Shown here: one piece after another, positions 38,048-46,749 of the stretch | How the letters are laid out: each line of letters begins with the position of its first letter | Numbering within the stretch: position 1 is the stretch's first letter | The notes under the pieces: model-generated | Database searches by the model: none | What the model saw: the letters and a program-made list of their open reading frames with translations, nothing else | Told to the model about the DNA's origin: nothing | NCBI GenBank assembly: GCA_002482535.1 | Contig: DLGE01000016.1 | Span: forward strand, 1-64,000 | Reading direction: 5' to 3' | Length of the DNA stretch: 64,000 nucleotides | DNA from: Peptococcaceae bacterium UBA7702 | GTDB taxonomy: Bacteria; Bacillota; Dehalobacteriia; UBA7702 | Translations under genes and position numbers: made by a program

Positions 38048-38581
38048 TTAATACTGATAGCCCATGGCCAGCGCTTTCAGGTTGGCACCGGCCAGATCCT
38101 GATGGCGGGAAGAAACCACTTTTTTCAGGGCGCGCTCGATATTTTCATAGGGAATGATCCCCGTTTCTTTGATGACTTTACCCACCATCACCATATTGGC
38201 CAGACCGGTAAGACCGGCGTCGGAGGCCATTTTGGTGGCGGAGATCGTGTAAGTATCCACATCGTCCCTTTTCGCTTGCCGCTGAATCAGGGAAGAATCC
38301 ACGAAGATCTTACCCCCGGCGGGAACGGCGGTTTCGTATTTATCATAGGAGGGCAGGTTCATGGCGATGAGGATGTCCGGGGCCGTGACAATGGGCGAGC
38401 CGATCAGTTCGTCGCTGATGATCACGCTGCAATTGGCGGTGCCGCCCCGCATTTCCGGGCCGTAAGAAGGCAGCCAGCTGACCTGTTTGTCTTCTAAAAG
38501 GCCTTCGTAAGCCAAAAACTTACCGGAAAAAAGGATGCCTTGGCCGCCAAAACCGGCAAAGAGGATTTGCGTTGTCGCCAT
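38048..38581 (-). CDS. 2-oxoacid:ferredoxin oxidoreductase, gamma subunit
   Basis: 177 residues from ATG 38581 (MATTQILFAGFGGQGILFSGK), nine bases after GGGGG. The GFGGQG motif and SYGPEMRGGTANCSV are typical of the gamma domain of the PFOR superfamily. It starts directly after the beta-subunit stop codon, so translation is coupled. It acts with the alpha, beta and ferredoxin subunits encoded upstream. Confidence 0.92.
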   Translation of the reverse strand: MATTQILFAGFGGQGILFSGKFLAYEGLLEDKQVSWLPSYGPEMRGGTANCSVIISDELIGSPIVTAPDILIAMNLPSYDKYETAVPAGGKIFVDSSLIQRQAKRDDVDTYTISATKMASDAGLTGLANMVMVGKVIKETGIIPYENIERALKKVVSSRHQDLAGANLKALAMGYQY

Positions 38582-38582
38582 T

Positions 38583-39335
38583 TTATTCATCCCCCTTCGC
38601 GTATTTATCTTTATAAACGCCCAATGGATAATAGGGCTTCATCTTTTCCTCTACCCACTCACAAGCTTCCAAAGGTTCCATGCCCCAGTTGGTGGGGCAG
38701 GTGGAAAGGATTTCAATCAAGGAAAAGCCCTTGCCTTCCACTTGGTACTGAAATGCCTTTTTGATGGCCTTTTTGGCTTTGCGGACACTTTTCACATCAT
38801 TGACGGCAACCCGTTCGATATAGGCGGGGCCGTCCAATTGCGAGAGCATTTCGCAAACGCGGACGGGATAGCCCACAGTGTCCACGTCACGGCCATAGGG
38901 CGAGGTCTGGGTGACCTGTCCCGGCAAGGTGGTGGGAGCCATTTGGCCGCCGGTCATGCCGTAAATGGCGTTGTTGACGAAAATCACCGTGATGTTTTCT
39001 CCCCGGGCGGCGCTGTGCACCGTTTCCGCGGTACCGATGGCGGCGAGGTCGCCGTCACCCTGATAGGTGAAGACAATATTGTCGGGATTGGCCCGTTTGA
39101 CACCGGTGGCCACCGCCGGAGCGCGGCCGTGGGCAGCCTGGACAAAGTCGGTATTAAAATAGTTATAAGCAAAAACGGAGCAGCCCACCGAGGCGACGCC
39201 GACGGTTTTGCCTTCGATTCCCAGATCGTCAATGGCTTCCGCCACCAGGCGGTGAATGACCCCATGGGTACAGCCGGGACAATAATGCAGCTCGGCATCG
39301 GTGAGTGCTTTGGGTTTTTCAAATACAGTTGTCAT
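38583..39335 (-). CDS. 2-oxoacid:ferredoxin oxidoreductase, beta (TPP-binding) subunit
   Basis: 250 residues. The thiamine-diphosphate motif GDGDLAAIG..NITVIFVNNAIYGMTGGQMAPTT is clear, and the N-terminal HYCPGCTHG carries cysteines of the usual cluster/active-site region. The enzyme oxidatively decarboxylates a 2-oxoacid to acyl-CoA and CO2, reducing ferredoxin, and is reversible in anaerobes. It lies 12 bp after the alpha gene. Substrate class (branched-chain, 2-oxoglutarate or other) cannot be fixed from sequence alone. Confidence 0.93.
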   Translation of the reverse strand: MTTVFEKPKALTDAELHYCPGCTHGVIHRLVAEAIDDLGIEGKTVGVASVGCSVFAYNYFNTDFVQAAHGRAPAVATGVKRANPDNIVFTYQGDGDLAAIGTAETVHSAARGENITVIFVNNAIYGMTGGQMAPTTLPGQVTQTSPYGRDVDTVGYPVRVCEMLSQLDGPAYIERVAVNDVKSVRKAKKAIKKAFQYQVEGKGFSLIEILSTCPTNWGMEPLEACEWVEEKMKPYYPLGVYKDKYAKGDE

Positions 39336-39347
39336 TACTGCGCCTCC

Positions 39348-40400
39348 TTATTGATTTGCCTTTTTGATGGCTTCGAGCACTTCTTCCGGCGTGGGAATGA
39401 TACCCCCCACCCGGTGACAGAGGGAAACCGGACGGGAACAGCGGATGGACAGTTCCACATCCTCAATCATCTGCCCCATGGAAAGCTCCACGGAAATAAA
39501 ATGCTTGCACTGCACGGCTGCCGCCAGCAGCGCTTTTTCCGGGAAGGGCCAGAGGGTAATGGGACGGATCATGCCGACCTTGATCCCTTCTTTTCTGGCG
39601 GCGGCGACGGCGTTTTTCGATACCCGGGCGGCGATGCCGAAGGCCACGACGCAGATTTCCGCGTCGTCCATCATATATTCCTCATATAATGTTTCCGTTT
39701 CTTCCATTTTAGCGTAACGGTCAAAGCGGTTATGATTCCAAACTTCCAGTTCTTCGGGGTTTAAGGAAAGGGAGTTGATGATATTATGGGCTCTTTTGCC
39801 GCCGGTACCCGTCAGCGCCCAGGGTTTATCGTATGTTTTTATATTTTCCACGTCGAGGACGACAGGTTCCATCATCTGCCCCAAAGTGCCGTCGGCCAGA
39901 AGCATACAGGGTACGCGGTATTTTTCCGCCAGTTCAAAGCCTTTTACCGTCATATCCGCCATTTCCTGAACGGAATCGGGAGCCAAGACCAGCATATGAT
40001 AATCGCCGTGACCGCCGCCGCGGGTGGCCTGGAAATAGTCGGACTGAGAGGGCTGAATGCCGCCGAGACCGGGGCCGCCCCGCTGGACGTTGACGATAAG
40101 CGCCGGCAATTCACAGCCGGCCAAATAAGAAAGACCTTCGCTTTTCAGGGAAATCCCCGGGCTGGAGCTGGAGGTCATGGTCCGAACCCCTGCGGCCGCC
40201 GCGCCGATCACCATATTGATGGCGGCAATTTCCGATTCCGCCTGCAAAAAAGTGCCGCCGATCTTCGGCATCCGTTTCGACATATAAGCCGCGACTTCCG
40301 TCTGGGGCGTGATGGGATAACCGAAATAATGACGGCAGCCGGCCATAATGGCGGCTTCCGCAATGGCTTCGTTCCCTTTCATCAATATTTTTTCTGCCAT
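39348..40400 (-). CDS. 2-oxoacid:ferredoxin oxidoreductase, alpha subunit (VorB/KorA type)
   Basis: 350 residues with KGNEAIAEAAIMAGCRHYFGYPITPQTE at the start, FLQAESEIAAINMVIGAAAAG, SSSSPGISLKSEGLSYLAGCELP and the C-terminal domain with VGMIRPITLWPFP. This matches alpha subunits annotated as VorB (2-oxoisovalerate) or KorA (2-oxoglutarate). Gene order ferredoxin-alpha-beta-gamma is typical. It lies 13 bp after the ferredoxin gene and within the transcript that starts at the T-box promoter. Confidence 0.92.
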   Translation of the reverse strand: MAEKILMKGNEAIAEAAIMAGCRHYFGYPITPQTEVAAYMSKRMPKIGGTFLQAESEIAAINMVIGAAAAGVRTMTSSSSPGISLKSEGLSYLAGCELPALIVNVQRGGPGLGGIQPSQSDYFQATRGGGHGDYHMLVLAPDSVQEMADMTVKGFELAEKYRVPCMLLADGTLGQMMEPVVLDVENIKTYDKPWALTGTGGKRAHNIINSLSLNPEELEVWNHNRFDRYAKMEETETLYEEYMMDDAEICVVAFGIAARVSKNAVAAARKEGIKVGMIRPITLWPFPEKALLAAAVQCKHFISVELSMGQMIEDVELSIRCSRPVSLCHRVGGIIPTPEEVLEAIKKANQ

Positions 40401-40413
40401 TTCACTTCACCTC

Positions 40414-40620
40414 TCACTTTTCTACCGTAATCACACAATCGGGACACATCGTGGCGCAGTTGGCGCAGGCAGTACATTCCTCCTGGTCAGTGATTTCCAC
40501 CGGATGATGGCCCTTGGCATTGATTTTCTCTTTTGACATCACGAGCAGATGCTTTTTACAGGCAGCGAGACAAAGTTCGCAGCCTTTGCAGATGTCGGTC
40601 TTGATCGTTAGCTTTGCCAT
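40414..40620 (-). CDS. 2-oxoacid:ferredoxin oxidoreductase, 2[4Fe-4S] ferredoxin subunit
   Basis: 68 residues with two cluster-binding motifs, CKGCELCLAACKKHLL and CTACANCATMCPDC. It passes electrons from the catalytic subunits to free ferredoxin. AAGGAGGT precedes ATG 40620. It is the first gene of the four-subunit set. Confidence 0.93.
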   Translation of the reverse strand: MAKLTIKTDICKGCELCLAACKKHLLVMSKEKINAKGHHPVEITDQEECTACANCATMCPDCVITVEK

Positions 40621-40691
40621 ATGGCATGACCTCCTTCTATGTAAAAAAATAATATGATCTGAATAATAGGTAACGCAGGGTATTTATTAAC

Positions 40692-41369
40692 TCAAAGCCA
40701 AAGCCGTTTCCGCTGCAATTGCAAAGGATACAGATCGGCGATTTTTCCGGCAAGCGCCCCATAGATTTCCTCCCACACGGTGGTAAGCAGTAGGGGCAGC
40801 CCCGTTTCTTTGCTGATTTTTGCCGCGTAAGCCACGGAAGACAGCACGTCCTCCGGCTGCGTGGCGGCGCCGAGGTTGGAATTATTGATCAAGGCGGTAA
40901 AGGGGAGATGACCGGCGGCCTCGATTTCTCTCATCACCGCCACGGCGTCTTTGGCGTCGGCGGTCAATGGCCGGTACCGGTTTAAAACAAGGCACATCTC
41001 ATAATCATTTTCCTCTTTTAAACGAGAAGCAAAGCGGCCCAAAGCATAGGCCCCCCGGTCGTCGCCGCCGATGTCCACCACCATGTGGCAGTCTTGGTCG
41101 TCGACAATGCGATAAAGCTCCTGGGGCAGACCGGGCAATTCGACGTTGCTGTTGGCGAAAGGAGAGCTGATTAACTCCACCCCGGCGGCCTTTAGCTCCT
41201 TCTCACTATCTTTTGTGCGATAGTAGGGATTGACGATGTCGAGATCGGCGATGGCAACCTCAAAGCCGGCGCGTTTTTGCGCCAAGGCCAGATTGACGGC
41301 GATATTCGTTTTGCCGCTGCCGTAATGACCGGCCAGCAGAGTCACTCGTTTCCACTTCATAGTGCTCAT
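40692..41369 (-). CDS. ParA/MinD-like P-loop ATPase
   Basis: 225 residues with a P-loop LLAGHYGSGKTNIAVNLAL (a SIMIBI-class variant lacking the first signature lysine), the switch region VAIADLDIVNPYYRTKD, and VVDIGGDDRGAYALG. Proteins like this often accompany ferredoxin oxidoreductases in anaerobes; a cofactor or cluster assembly or electron-transfer role is possible but unproven. It starts four bases after the ligase stop codon, hence the same transcript. Confidence 0.8.
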   Translation of the reverse strand: MSTMKWKRVTLLAGHYGSGKTNIAVNLALAQKRAGFEVAIADLDIVNPYYRTKDSEKELKAAGVELISSPFANSNVELPGLPQELYRIVDDQDCHMVVDIGGDDRGAYALGRFASRLKEENDYEMCLVLNRYRPLTADAKDAVAVMREIEAAGHLPFTALINNSNLGAATQPEDVLSSVAYAAKISKETGLPLLLTTVWEEIYGALAGKIADLYPLQLQRKRLWL

Positions 41370-41372
41370 TTC

Positions 41373-43652
41373 TCACAACTTGCTGCGCATGATTTTACCG
41401 CTGCTGGTTTTGGGCAGTTCATCGCGGAAAACCACGATGCGCGGATATTTATAGGGTGCCGTATGTTCCTTCACATATTCCTGAATTTCCTTTTTCAGCG
41501 CTTCCGTCTCTTTGGTACCCTGGGTCAGGACAATAGAGGCCTTGACCACTTGTCCCCTGACTTCATCGGGGGCCGGAGAAACGCCGCATTCCAGCACATA
41601 GGGGAGTTCCATGATGACGCTTTCAATCTCAAAGGGACCGATGCGGTAGCCGGAAGATTTGATCACGTCGTCGATCCGGCCCACGTACCAGTAATAGCCG
41701 TCTTCGTCCTTCCAGGCCAGGTCGCCGGTGTGATACATACTGTTTCGCCAGGCGTTCTCCGTGGCGGCGGGATCATTGTAATATTCCTGTAATAACCCGG
41801 GAGACTCCCCGGGGCCGGTGCGGATGACGATTTCACCGTTTTCACCGACGGCGACGGGTTTGCCGTCGCCATCCACGAGATCAACGGGATAGAGGGGGTT
41901 GGGCCGGCCCATGGAACCGTATTTCAGCTCCGTACCCCGCATATTACCGATGATCAGCGTCGTCTCCGTCTGCCCGAAGCCTTCCATGATTTCCAAACCC
42001 GTGGCTTTTTTGAACTGCCGGGAAACTTCGGGATTTAAGGCTTCCCCGGCGGTGCTCATATGCTTCACCGAGGAGAAGTCGAAGCGGGAAAGGTCGTCTT
42101 TGACCATCATCCGCAACATCGTCGGCGGCGCGCAGAAGCTGGTAATCTGGTATTTGGCAAACATGGGCATAATGTCGTTGGCGTCAAAGCGGTCAAAATC
42201 GTAGACGAAGAGGGCGCCTTCGCACATCCACTGACCGTACAGCTTACCCCAGGCGGCTTTGGCCCAGCCGGTATCAGAAATTGTCAGATGGAGGCCTCCC
42301 GCTTCAATGCAGTGCCAATATTTGGCGGCGACAAATTGACCCAAGGCATATTCATAGTTATGGGCGGCGATTTTGGGATAACCCGTGGTGCCGCTGGTAA
42401 AGTACATCAGCATCAGCTCTTTGCCGCAGGGGGCGTCGGCGGGACGGGGAAAGCGGCCGGAAAAGAGGGGATATTGCTGGTCGAAATCGTGCCAGCCTTT
42501 CCGCCTGCCGTTGACGATGATTTTCGTTTTCAGTTCCGGACAATGTTCGGCGGCCAGCTCCACCTGATGGGCGGCATCACCGGCGGCAGTACAGAGCACC
42601 GCGGAAACCCCCGCCTTCTGAAAGCGGTATTCCAGATCGCGGGCCGTCACCTGGGACATCGCGGGAATGGCGATGGCGCCGAGCTTGTGCAGGCCCAAAA
42701 GCGCATACCAATATTGATAGTGACGTTTTAAGAGCAAAAGCACCCGGTCGCCGCGGCGGATTCCCAAGGATTTAAAGTAATTCGCCGCCTGAGAGGAGGC
42801 GCGTTTCAGTTCGCCGAAGGTGATGCGCTTTTCTTCGTGATCCTGGGAGATGTGAAGCATTCCCAGTTGATCGGGGTTTTCCACACCCAAACGGTCGATG
42901 ACGTCGAAGGCGAAGTTGAACTTTTCTCTGTTTTTAAAAGACACCGACTGCAACACGCCGTTTTCATCGACGACGGGCTCCACATAGTCCCGCCAAAGCC
43001 GGGGGCTGGGGTCTCTCAATACCGGCAGCGGCGCTTCCTTCGGCTGCAATTCCGGAATCGGCGCGCCGGTGGGATTTAAGACAATGGCGTAAAACAGACA
43101 GTCTTCCCCGTTGACGGCGATCATCCCGTGAGGCGTACCGGAGTCATAATAGATGCTGTCCCCCTCGCCGAGGATTTCCGTATGGCTGCCCACCTGCACT
43201 TTGAGGTGGCCTTTGATGACAATATCGCATTCCTGGCCTTCATGGGTGGTGCGCTCAATCTCTCTGCTCTCCGCCCCGGCCGCGTATTTGGCCTGGACTA
43301 AAAGGGGTTCGGCGATGCGGTTCTGAAAGGCCGCCGCCAGATTATAGTAAACCATTTCGTGGGCTTCATCCACAGGCTGTCCTTCACCTTTGCGGGTAAC
43401 GGTGTAACCCCGCAGCTTCGGGCTGAACCCTTCGATTAAGTCGGTGACATCGACTTTAAAGGCGATGGCGCAACGGTAAATAAAGGCAAAGTTGAGGTCT
43501 TCCTCGCCGTTTTCACAAGTCAGGTATTCCTCTACGGAAACGCCGGTTTTTTCCGCCATTTCCGCCGGGGTAAAACCGCTGATCTCCCGAAGATCCCGGA
43601 TACGGGCGGCCATTTCGCTGATTTTTACTTCCAAGCCTGGAGTTATCGTCAT
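41373..43652 (-). CDS. HTH-cupin-acyl-CoA ligase fusion, T-box controlled copy
   Basis: 759 residues. About 12-72: XRE-type HTH (MAARIRDLREISGFTPAEMAEKTGVSVEEYL). About 110-195: cupin (ERTTHEGQECDIVIKGHLKVQVG..GDSIYYDSGTPHG). About 240-759: AMP-forming acyl-CoA ligase with the P-loop YFTSGTTGYPK, EGFGQTETT, HTGDLAWKDEDGYYWYVGR and the catalytic-lysine tail SSGKIMRSKL. The ligase most resembles medium/short-chain acyl-CoA synthetases. HTH plus cupin is the plan of one-component regulators that bind small ligands, here attached to the enzyme. RBS AGGAG is upstream of ATG 43652. The gene is directly behind a T-box and heads the ATPase/oxidoreductase genes. Paralogue of 44035-46302. Confidence 0.9.
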   Translation of the reverse strand: MTITPGLEVKISEMAARIRDLREISGFTPAEMAEKTGVSVEEYLTCENGEEDLNFAFIYRCAIAFKVDVTDLIEGFSPKLRGYTVTRKGEGQPVDEAHEMVYYNLAAAFQNRIAEPLLVQAKYAAGAESREIERTTHEGQECDIVIKGHLKVQVGSHTEILGEGDSIYYDSGTPHGMIAVNGEDCLFYAIVLNPTGAPIPELQPKEAPLPVLRDPSPRLWRDYVEPVVDENGVLQSVSFKNREKFNFAFDVIDRLGVENPDQLGMLHISQDHEEKRITFGELKRASSQAANYFKSLGIRRGDRVLLLLKRHYQYWYALLGLHKLGAIAIPAMSQVTARDLEYRFQKAGVSAVLCTAAGDAAHQVELAAEHCPELKTKIIVNGRRKGWHDFDQQYPLFSGRFPRPADAPCGKELMLMYFTSGTTGYPKIAAHNYEYALGQFVAAKYWHCIEAGGLHLTISDTGWAKAAWGKLYGQWMCEGALFVYDFDRFDANDIMPMFAKYQITSFCAPPTMLRMMVKDDLSRFDFSSVKHMSTAGEALNPEVSRQFKKATGLEIMEGFGQTETTLIIGNMRGTELKYGSMGRPNPLYPVDLVDGDGKPVAVGENGEIVIRTGPGESPGLLQEYYNDPAATENAWRNSMYHTGDLAWKDEDGYYWYVGRIDDVIKSSGYRIGPFEIESVIMELPYVLECGVSPAPDEVRGQVVKASIVLTQGTKETEALKKEIQEYVKEHTAPYKYPRIVVFRDELPKTSSGKIMRSKL

Positions 43653-43673
43653 ATCTTGCTCCTATTCCGGGAC

Positions 43674-43965
43674 AAAAAAACCCGTCCCAAAGATTTCCTT
43701 TGAGACGAGTTCACTTTCGCATAAACCCGCGGTACCACTCAAATTGTACGCAAATACGTACCTCTCTTCAGGCTCCAGCAAGCCCTTACGCGCTGACGCG
43801 GCGTTACGGACGGCTCTACTGACGCGAAAGGCGCGTTCTGCCGCCGGCTCGGGAGGGACAAGCCCTGGAAAAACGCCTCTGCCGGCTTTCACCAGCCGCC
43901 GGTTCTCTGCAAGACGCGGTTTTCCGCCTTCTCCGTCAATGCCTTTTCGGTATGATAATGAAATT
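43674..43965 (-). ncRNA. T-box riboswitch upstream of the ligase/oxidoreductase operon
   Basis: Minus-strand leader of about 290 nt. The T-box core GAGTGGTACCGCGGG is at 43726-43740, followed by a terminator: 12-bp stem at 43681-43692/43698-43709, then seven T (43674-43680). Stem I shows CAGAGA and GCTGGTGAAAGC in its apical part (about 43884-43905). The stem GGAAAA..CGCGTCT/AGAGGCG..TTTTCC closes it. The TGGT bulge predicts a tRNA with discriminator A. The specifier falls in GGGCTTGTCCCTCC (about 43854-43867); CUU (Leu) or GUC (Val) are candidates, not resolved. Confidence 0.9.
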
Positions 43966-43971
43966 TTACCT

Positions 43972-44000
43972 ACTATAACACCGGATTCTCGTTTTGTCAA
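43972..44000 (-). promoter_or_regulatory. Promoter of the T-box operon
   Basis: On the minus strand: TTGACA (43995-44000), 17-bp spacer, TATAGT (43972-43977), between the two ligase paralogues. Confidence 0.85.
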
Positions 44001-44034
44001 GCGGATATCTTTGTATCTTCCCCATTATTCCTGA

Positions 44035-46302
44035 TTATAACTTATTGCGCTGAATCTTGCCGCTGATCGATTTCGGCAATTCGTCGCGGAATACGACAAT
44101 CCGCGGGTATTTGTAGGGCGCGGTATTCTTTTTCACGTATTCTTGAATTTCCTTTTTCAGGTCTTCCGTGGGTTTTGTGCCTTGGGTCAGGACAATGGAG
44201 GCCTTGACGATTTGTCCTCTGACTTCATCCGGGGCCGGGGACACACCGCACTCCAGCACATAGGGAAGCTCCATAATAACGCTTTCAATCTCAAAGGGAC
44301 CGATGCGGTAGCCGGAGGACTTGATGACATCATCGGCGCGGCCCACGTACCAGTAATAGCCGTCTTCATCTTTCCAGGCCACATCGCCGGTGCGGTACAT
44401 GCCGTCGTGCCAGACCTCAGCGGTTTTTTCCGGCATGTTATAGTAACCGGCAAACAAACCGCAAGGGATCCGTTGATCGGTGCGGATCACAATTTCACCG
44501 TGTTCCCCTTCGGGGACGGAATTGCCTTCCTTGTCCACAAGATCCACATCAAAGAGGGGATTGGGCAGGCCCATGGAACCGATCCGCAGTTCACTGCCTC
44601 TGAGATTGGCGATACAGAGGGTGGTTTCCGTTTGGCCGAAGCCCTCCATGATTTCTAACCCCGTGGCCTTCTTGAACTGGCGGAAGACCTCGGGATTCAA
44701 GGCCTCTCCGGCGGTGGTCATATGGCGGATCGAGGAGAGATCGTAGCGGGAAAGATCTTCCTTGACCATCATCCGCAAGATCGTCGGCGGTGCGCAGAAG
44801 CTGGTAATATGGTATCTTTCAAACATCGGCAGAATATCGTTGGCGTCAAAGCGGTCGAAGTCGTAGACGAAGACGGCACTTTCCGCCAGCCATTGGCCAT
44901 AGAGCTTGCCCCAGAGGGCTTTGCCCCAGCCGGTATCGGAAATCGTCAGGTGCAGACCGTCACGGTCGATATTGTGCCAGTATTTGGCAGTGACGTAATG
45001 ACCCAAGGGATATTGATAGGTATGTTCGGCAATTTTGGGATAGCCCGTGGTACCGCTGGTAAAGAGCATAAACATGGGATCGCTGCCGCAGGGGGAATCG
45101 TCTTTCCGCGGGAATTTGCCGGTGAAAAGAGTATATTCCTGGTCAAAGCAGTGCCAGTCTTCCCGCTGGCCGTTGACGATGACCCTCGTCTTCACCTGGG
45201 GACAGCGTTCCATGGCCAATTCCACTTGACCCGCCACCTCGCCGTCAGCGGTACAGATCACCGCGGAGATTCCCGCGGCGTTAAAACGGTATTCCAAGTC
45301 GTGGACTTTAAGCTGATCCGGAGCGGGAATCGGGATGGCGCCGATTTTATGCAGCGCCAACATGGAGAACCAGAACTGATAGTGACGTTTTAAGATCAGC
45401 ATCACCCGGTCGCCGCGCTTGATGCCGAGAGACGTAAAGTAATTGGCGGTACGGTTGGAGATATGCTTCATATCCTCGAAAGAAAAGCGGCGTTCCTCGT
45501 GGTTTTTATCAATATGCAGCATGGCCAGACGGTCGGGGTATTTATCCGCCATGGCGTCGACCACATCGAAAGCGAAATTGAAATGCTCTTCGTTTTCAAA
45601 GTCAATCCGCTGCAATCTGCCCTGCTCGTCCTCTTCACAGCGGATGAAGCGATCGACAATCCAGGGTTCCGACTGTTTGGCCGAGGCGATGCTCTCACTG
45701 ATTTCATGCTCTTCCGTTTCCTCTCCGGGGAGGACCACGGCGCAGAAAACGCAGTCCGCTCCGTTGACGGCGATCATGCCGTGGGGAATATTGGAATGGT
45801 AATAGATGCTGTCGCCGGGGCCTAAGACTTCGACATGTTCCCCGACTTGCACCTTCAAATGACCGCTGATGATATAATCAAATTCCTGGCCTTTATGGGT
45901 TGTGAGATGAATGGGCCGATCCTGTTCTTCCTGTTTGTATTCATAGCGTACCCAGTAGGGCTCCGCGATTTTATTGTGGAAACGGGGGGCCAGGTTCACG
46001 ATTTCAATGCCGTCTTCATCGACGGTGGTCTGCCCCTGACCGCTCCTGGTCACGGTATACGTACGCAGTTTGGCGCTGCTGCCTTCCAGCAGGTTGGTGA
46101 TTTCAAGGCCGAAGGCTAAGGCGCATTTGTGGATAAAGGTAAAGGGGAAATCCAACTCTCCCTTTTCATAGGCAAGATACTTCTCAACCGTCGTATCGGT
46201 TTTCGCCGCCATTTCTTCCGGACTGAAACCGCTGATTTCCCGCATTTCCCGGATGCGGGCCGCGATCTCTGTGAGCTTATGCTCCATTTGTTTGTTGGTC
46301 AT
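44035..46302 (-). CDS. HTH-cupin-acyl-CoA ligase fusion, upstream copy
   Basis: 755 residues with the same order as its neighbour: HTH (about 10-70, IAARIREMREISGFSPEEMAAK), cupin (about 110-195, LTTHKGQEFDYIISGHLKVQVG, YYHSNIPHGM), then the ligase with LFTSGTTGYPK, EGFGQTETTL, RTGDVAWKDEDGYYWYVGR and SISGKIQRNKL. All ligase core motifs including the C-terminal lysine are present, so it should be active on a carboxylic acid. Similarity to the second copy extends over the full length. It follows a small membrane protein and an FAD protein on the same strand and has no T-box directly before it. Substrate unknown. Confidence 0.88.
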   Translation of the reverse strand: MTNKQMEHKLTEIAARIREMREISGFSPEEMAAKTDTTVEKYLAYEKGELDFPFTFIHKCALAFGLEITNLLEGSSAKLRTYTVTRSGQGQTTVDEDGIEIVNLAPRFHNKIAEPYWVRYEYKQEEQDRPIHLTTHKGQEFDYIISGHLKVQVGEHVEVLGPGDSIYYHSNIPHGMIAVNGADCVFCAVVLPGEETEEHEISESIASAKQSEPWIVDRFIRCEEDEQGRLQRIDFENEEHFNFAFDVVDAMADKYPDRLAMLHIDKNHEERRFSFEDMKHISNRTANYFTSLGIKRGDRVMLILKRHYQFWFSMLALHKIGAIPIPAPDQLKVHDLEYRFNAAGISAVICTADGEVAGQVELAMERCPQVKTRVIVNGQREDWHCFDQEYTLFTGKFPRKDDSPCGSDPMFMLFTSGTTGYPKIAEHTYQYPLGHYVTAKYWHNIDRDGLHLTISDTGWGKALWGKLYGQWLAESAVFVYDFDRFDANDILPMFERYHITSFCAPPTILRMMVKEDLSRYDLSSIRHMTTAGEALNPEVFRQFKKATGLEIMEGFGQTETTLCIANLRGSELRIGSMGLPNPLFDVDLVDKEGNSVPEGEHGEIVIRTDQRIPCGLFAGYYNMPEKTAEVWHDGMYRTGDVAWKDEDGYYWYVGRADDVIKSSGYRIGPFEIESVIMELPYVLECGVSPAPDEVRGQIVKASIVLTQGTKPTEDLKKEIQEYVKKNTAPYKYPRIVVFRDELPKSISGKIQRNKL

Positions 46303-46334
46303 CGCTTTTCCTCTTCAAGGCGCGGTATCAGCGC

Positions 46335-46748
46335 CTATCTTTTCTTTCTCTTTTTATTTTTGCTGGGCACGTGTTGGGATTGCTCTTTCTTTTGTTTCAA
46401 TTCCTGCTTCTTGCGGTCACGGGCTGCGGCGGCCTCCTTCTGTTTGCCCTTGATCCGGTAATCACAATAAAACATCAGTATAATGCCGGTGGTGACGCCA
46501 AGGGCGCAGATGATCCAGCCATAGATTGTATCAAACCCCGCGTTGACGGCGGCGGCGCCGATGAGGCCAAGGCCGATGAATTGCCAGCTTTTTCCCAGGG
46601 TGGAAATGTATTGGGCTCGGTCTTCCTTGGCAACTTTGGCAAGAAACTCTTCATTGGCCAGTTTAACCCTGCCCAGCCTCTTGGTTCTGAGACCCATAAA
46701 CCAGAAATAACCCCCGGCGGCAATCATCAAAAGATAAATGATCAGCAT
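46335..46748 (-). CDS. Small membrane protein of unknown function
   Basis: 137 residues: one span at the N-terminus (LIIYLLMIAAGGYFWFMGL), two more at about 55-95, then a very basic cytoplasmic tail (KNKKRKKR). Family not recognised. The ATG follows the upstream stop codon by one base, so it is co-transcribed with the FAD protein and the ligase. Confidence 0.7.
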   Translation of the reverse strand: MLIIYLLMIAAGGYFWFMGLRTKRLGRVKLANEEFLAKVAKEDRAQYISTLGKSWQFIGLGLIGAAAVNAGFDTIYGWIICALGVTTGIILMFYCDYRIKGKQKEAAAARDRKKQELKQKKEQSQHVPSKNKKRKKR

Positions 46749-46749
46749 C

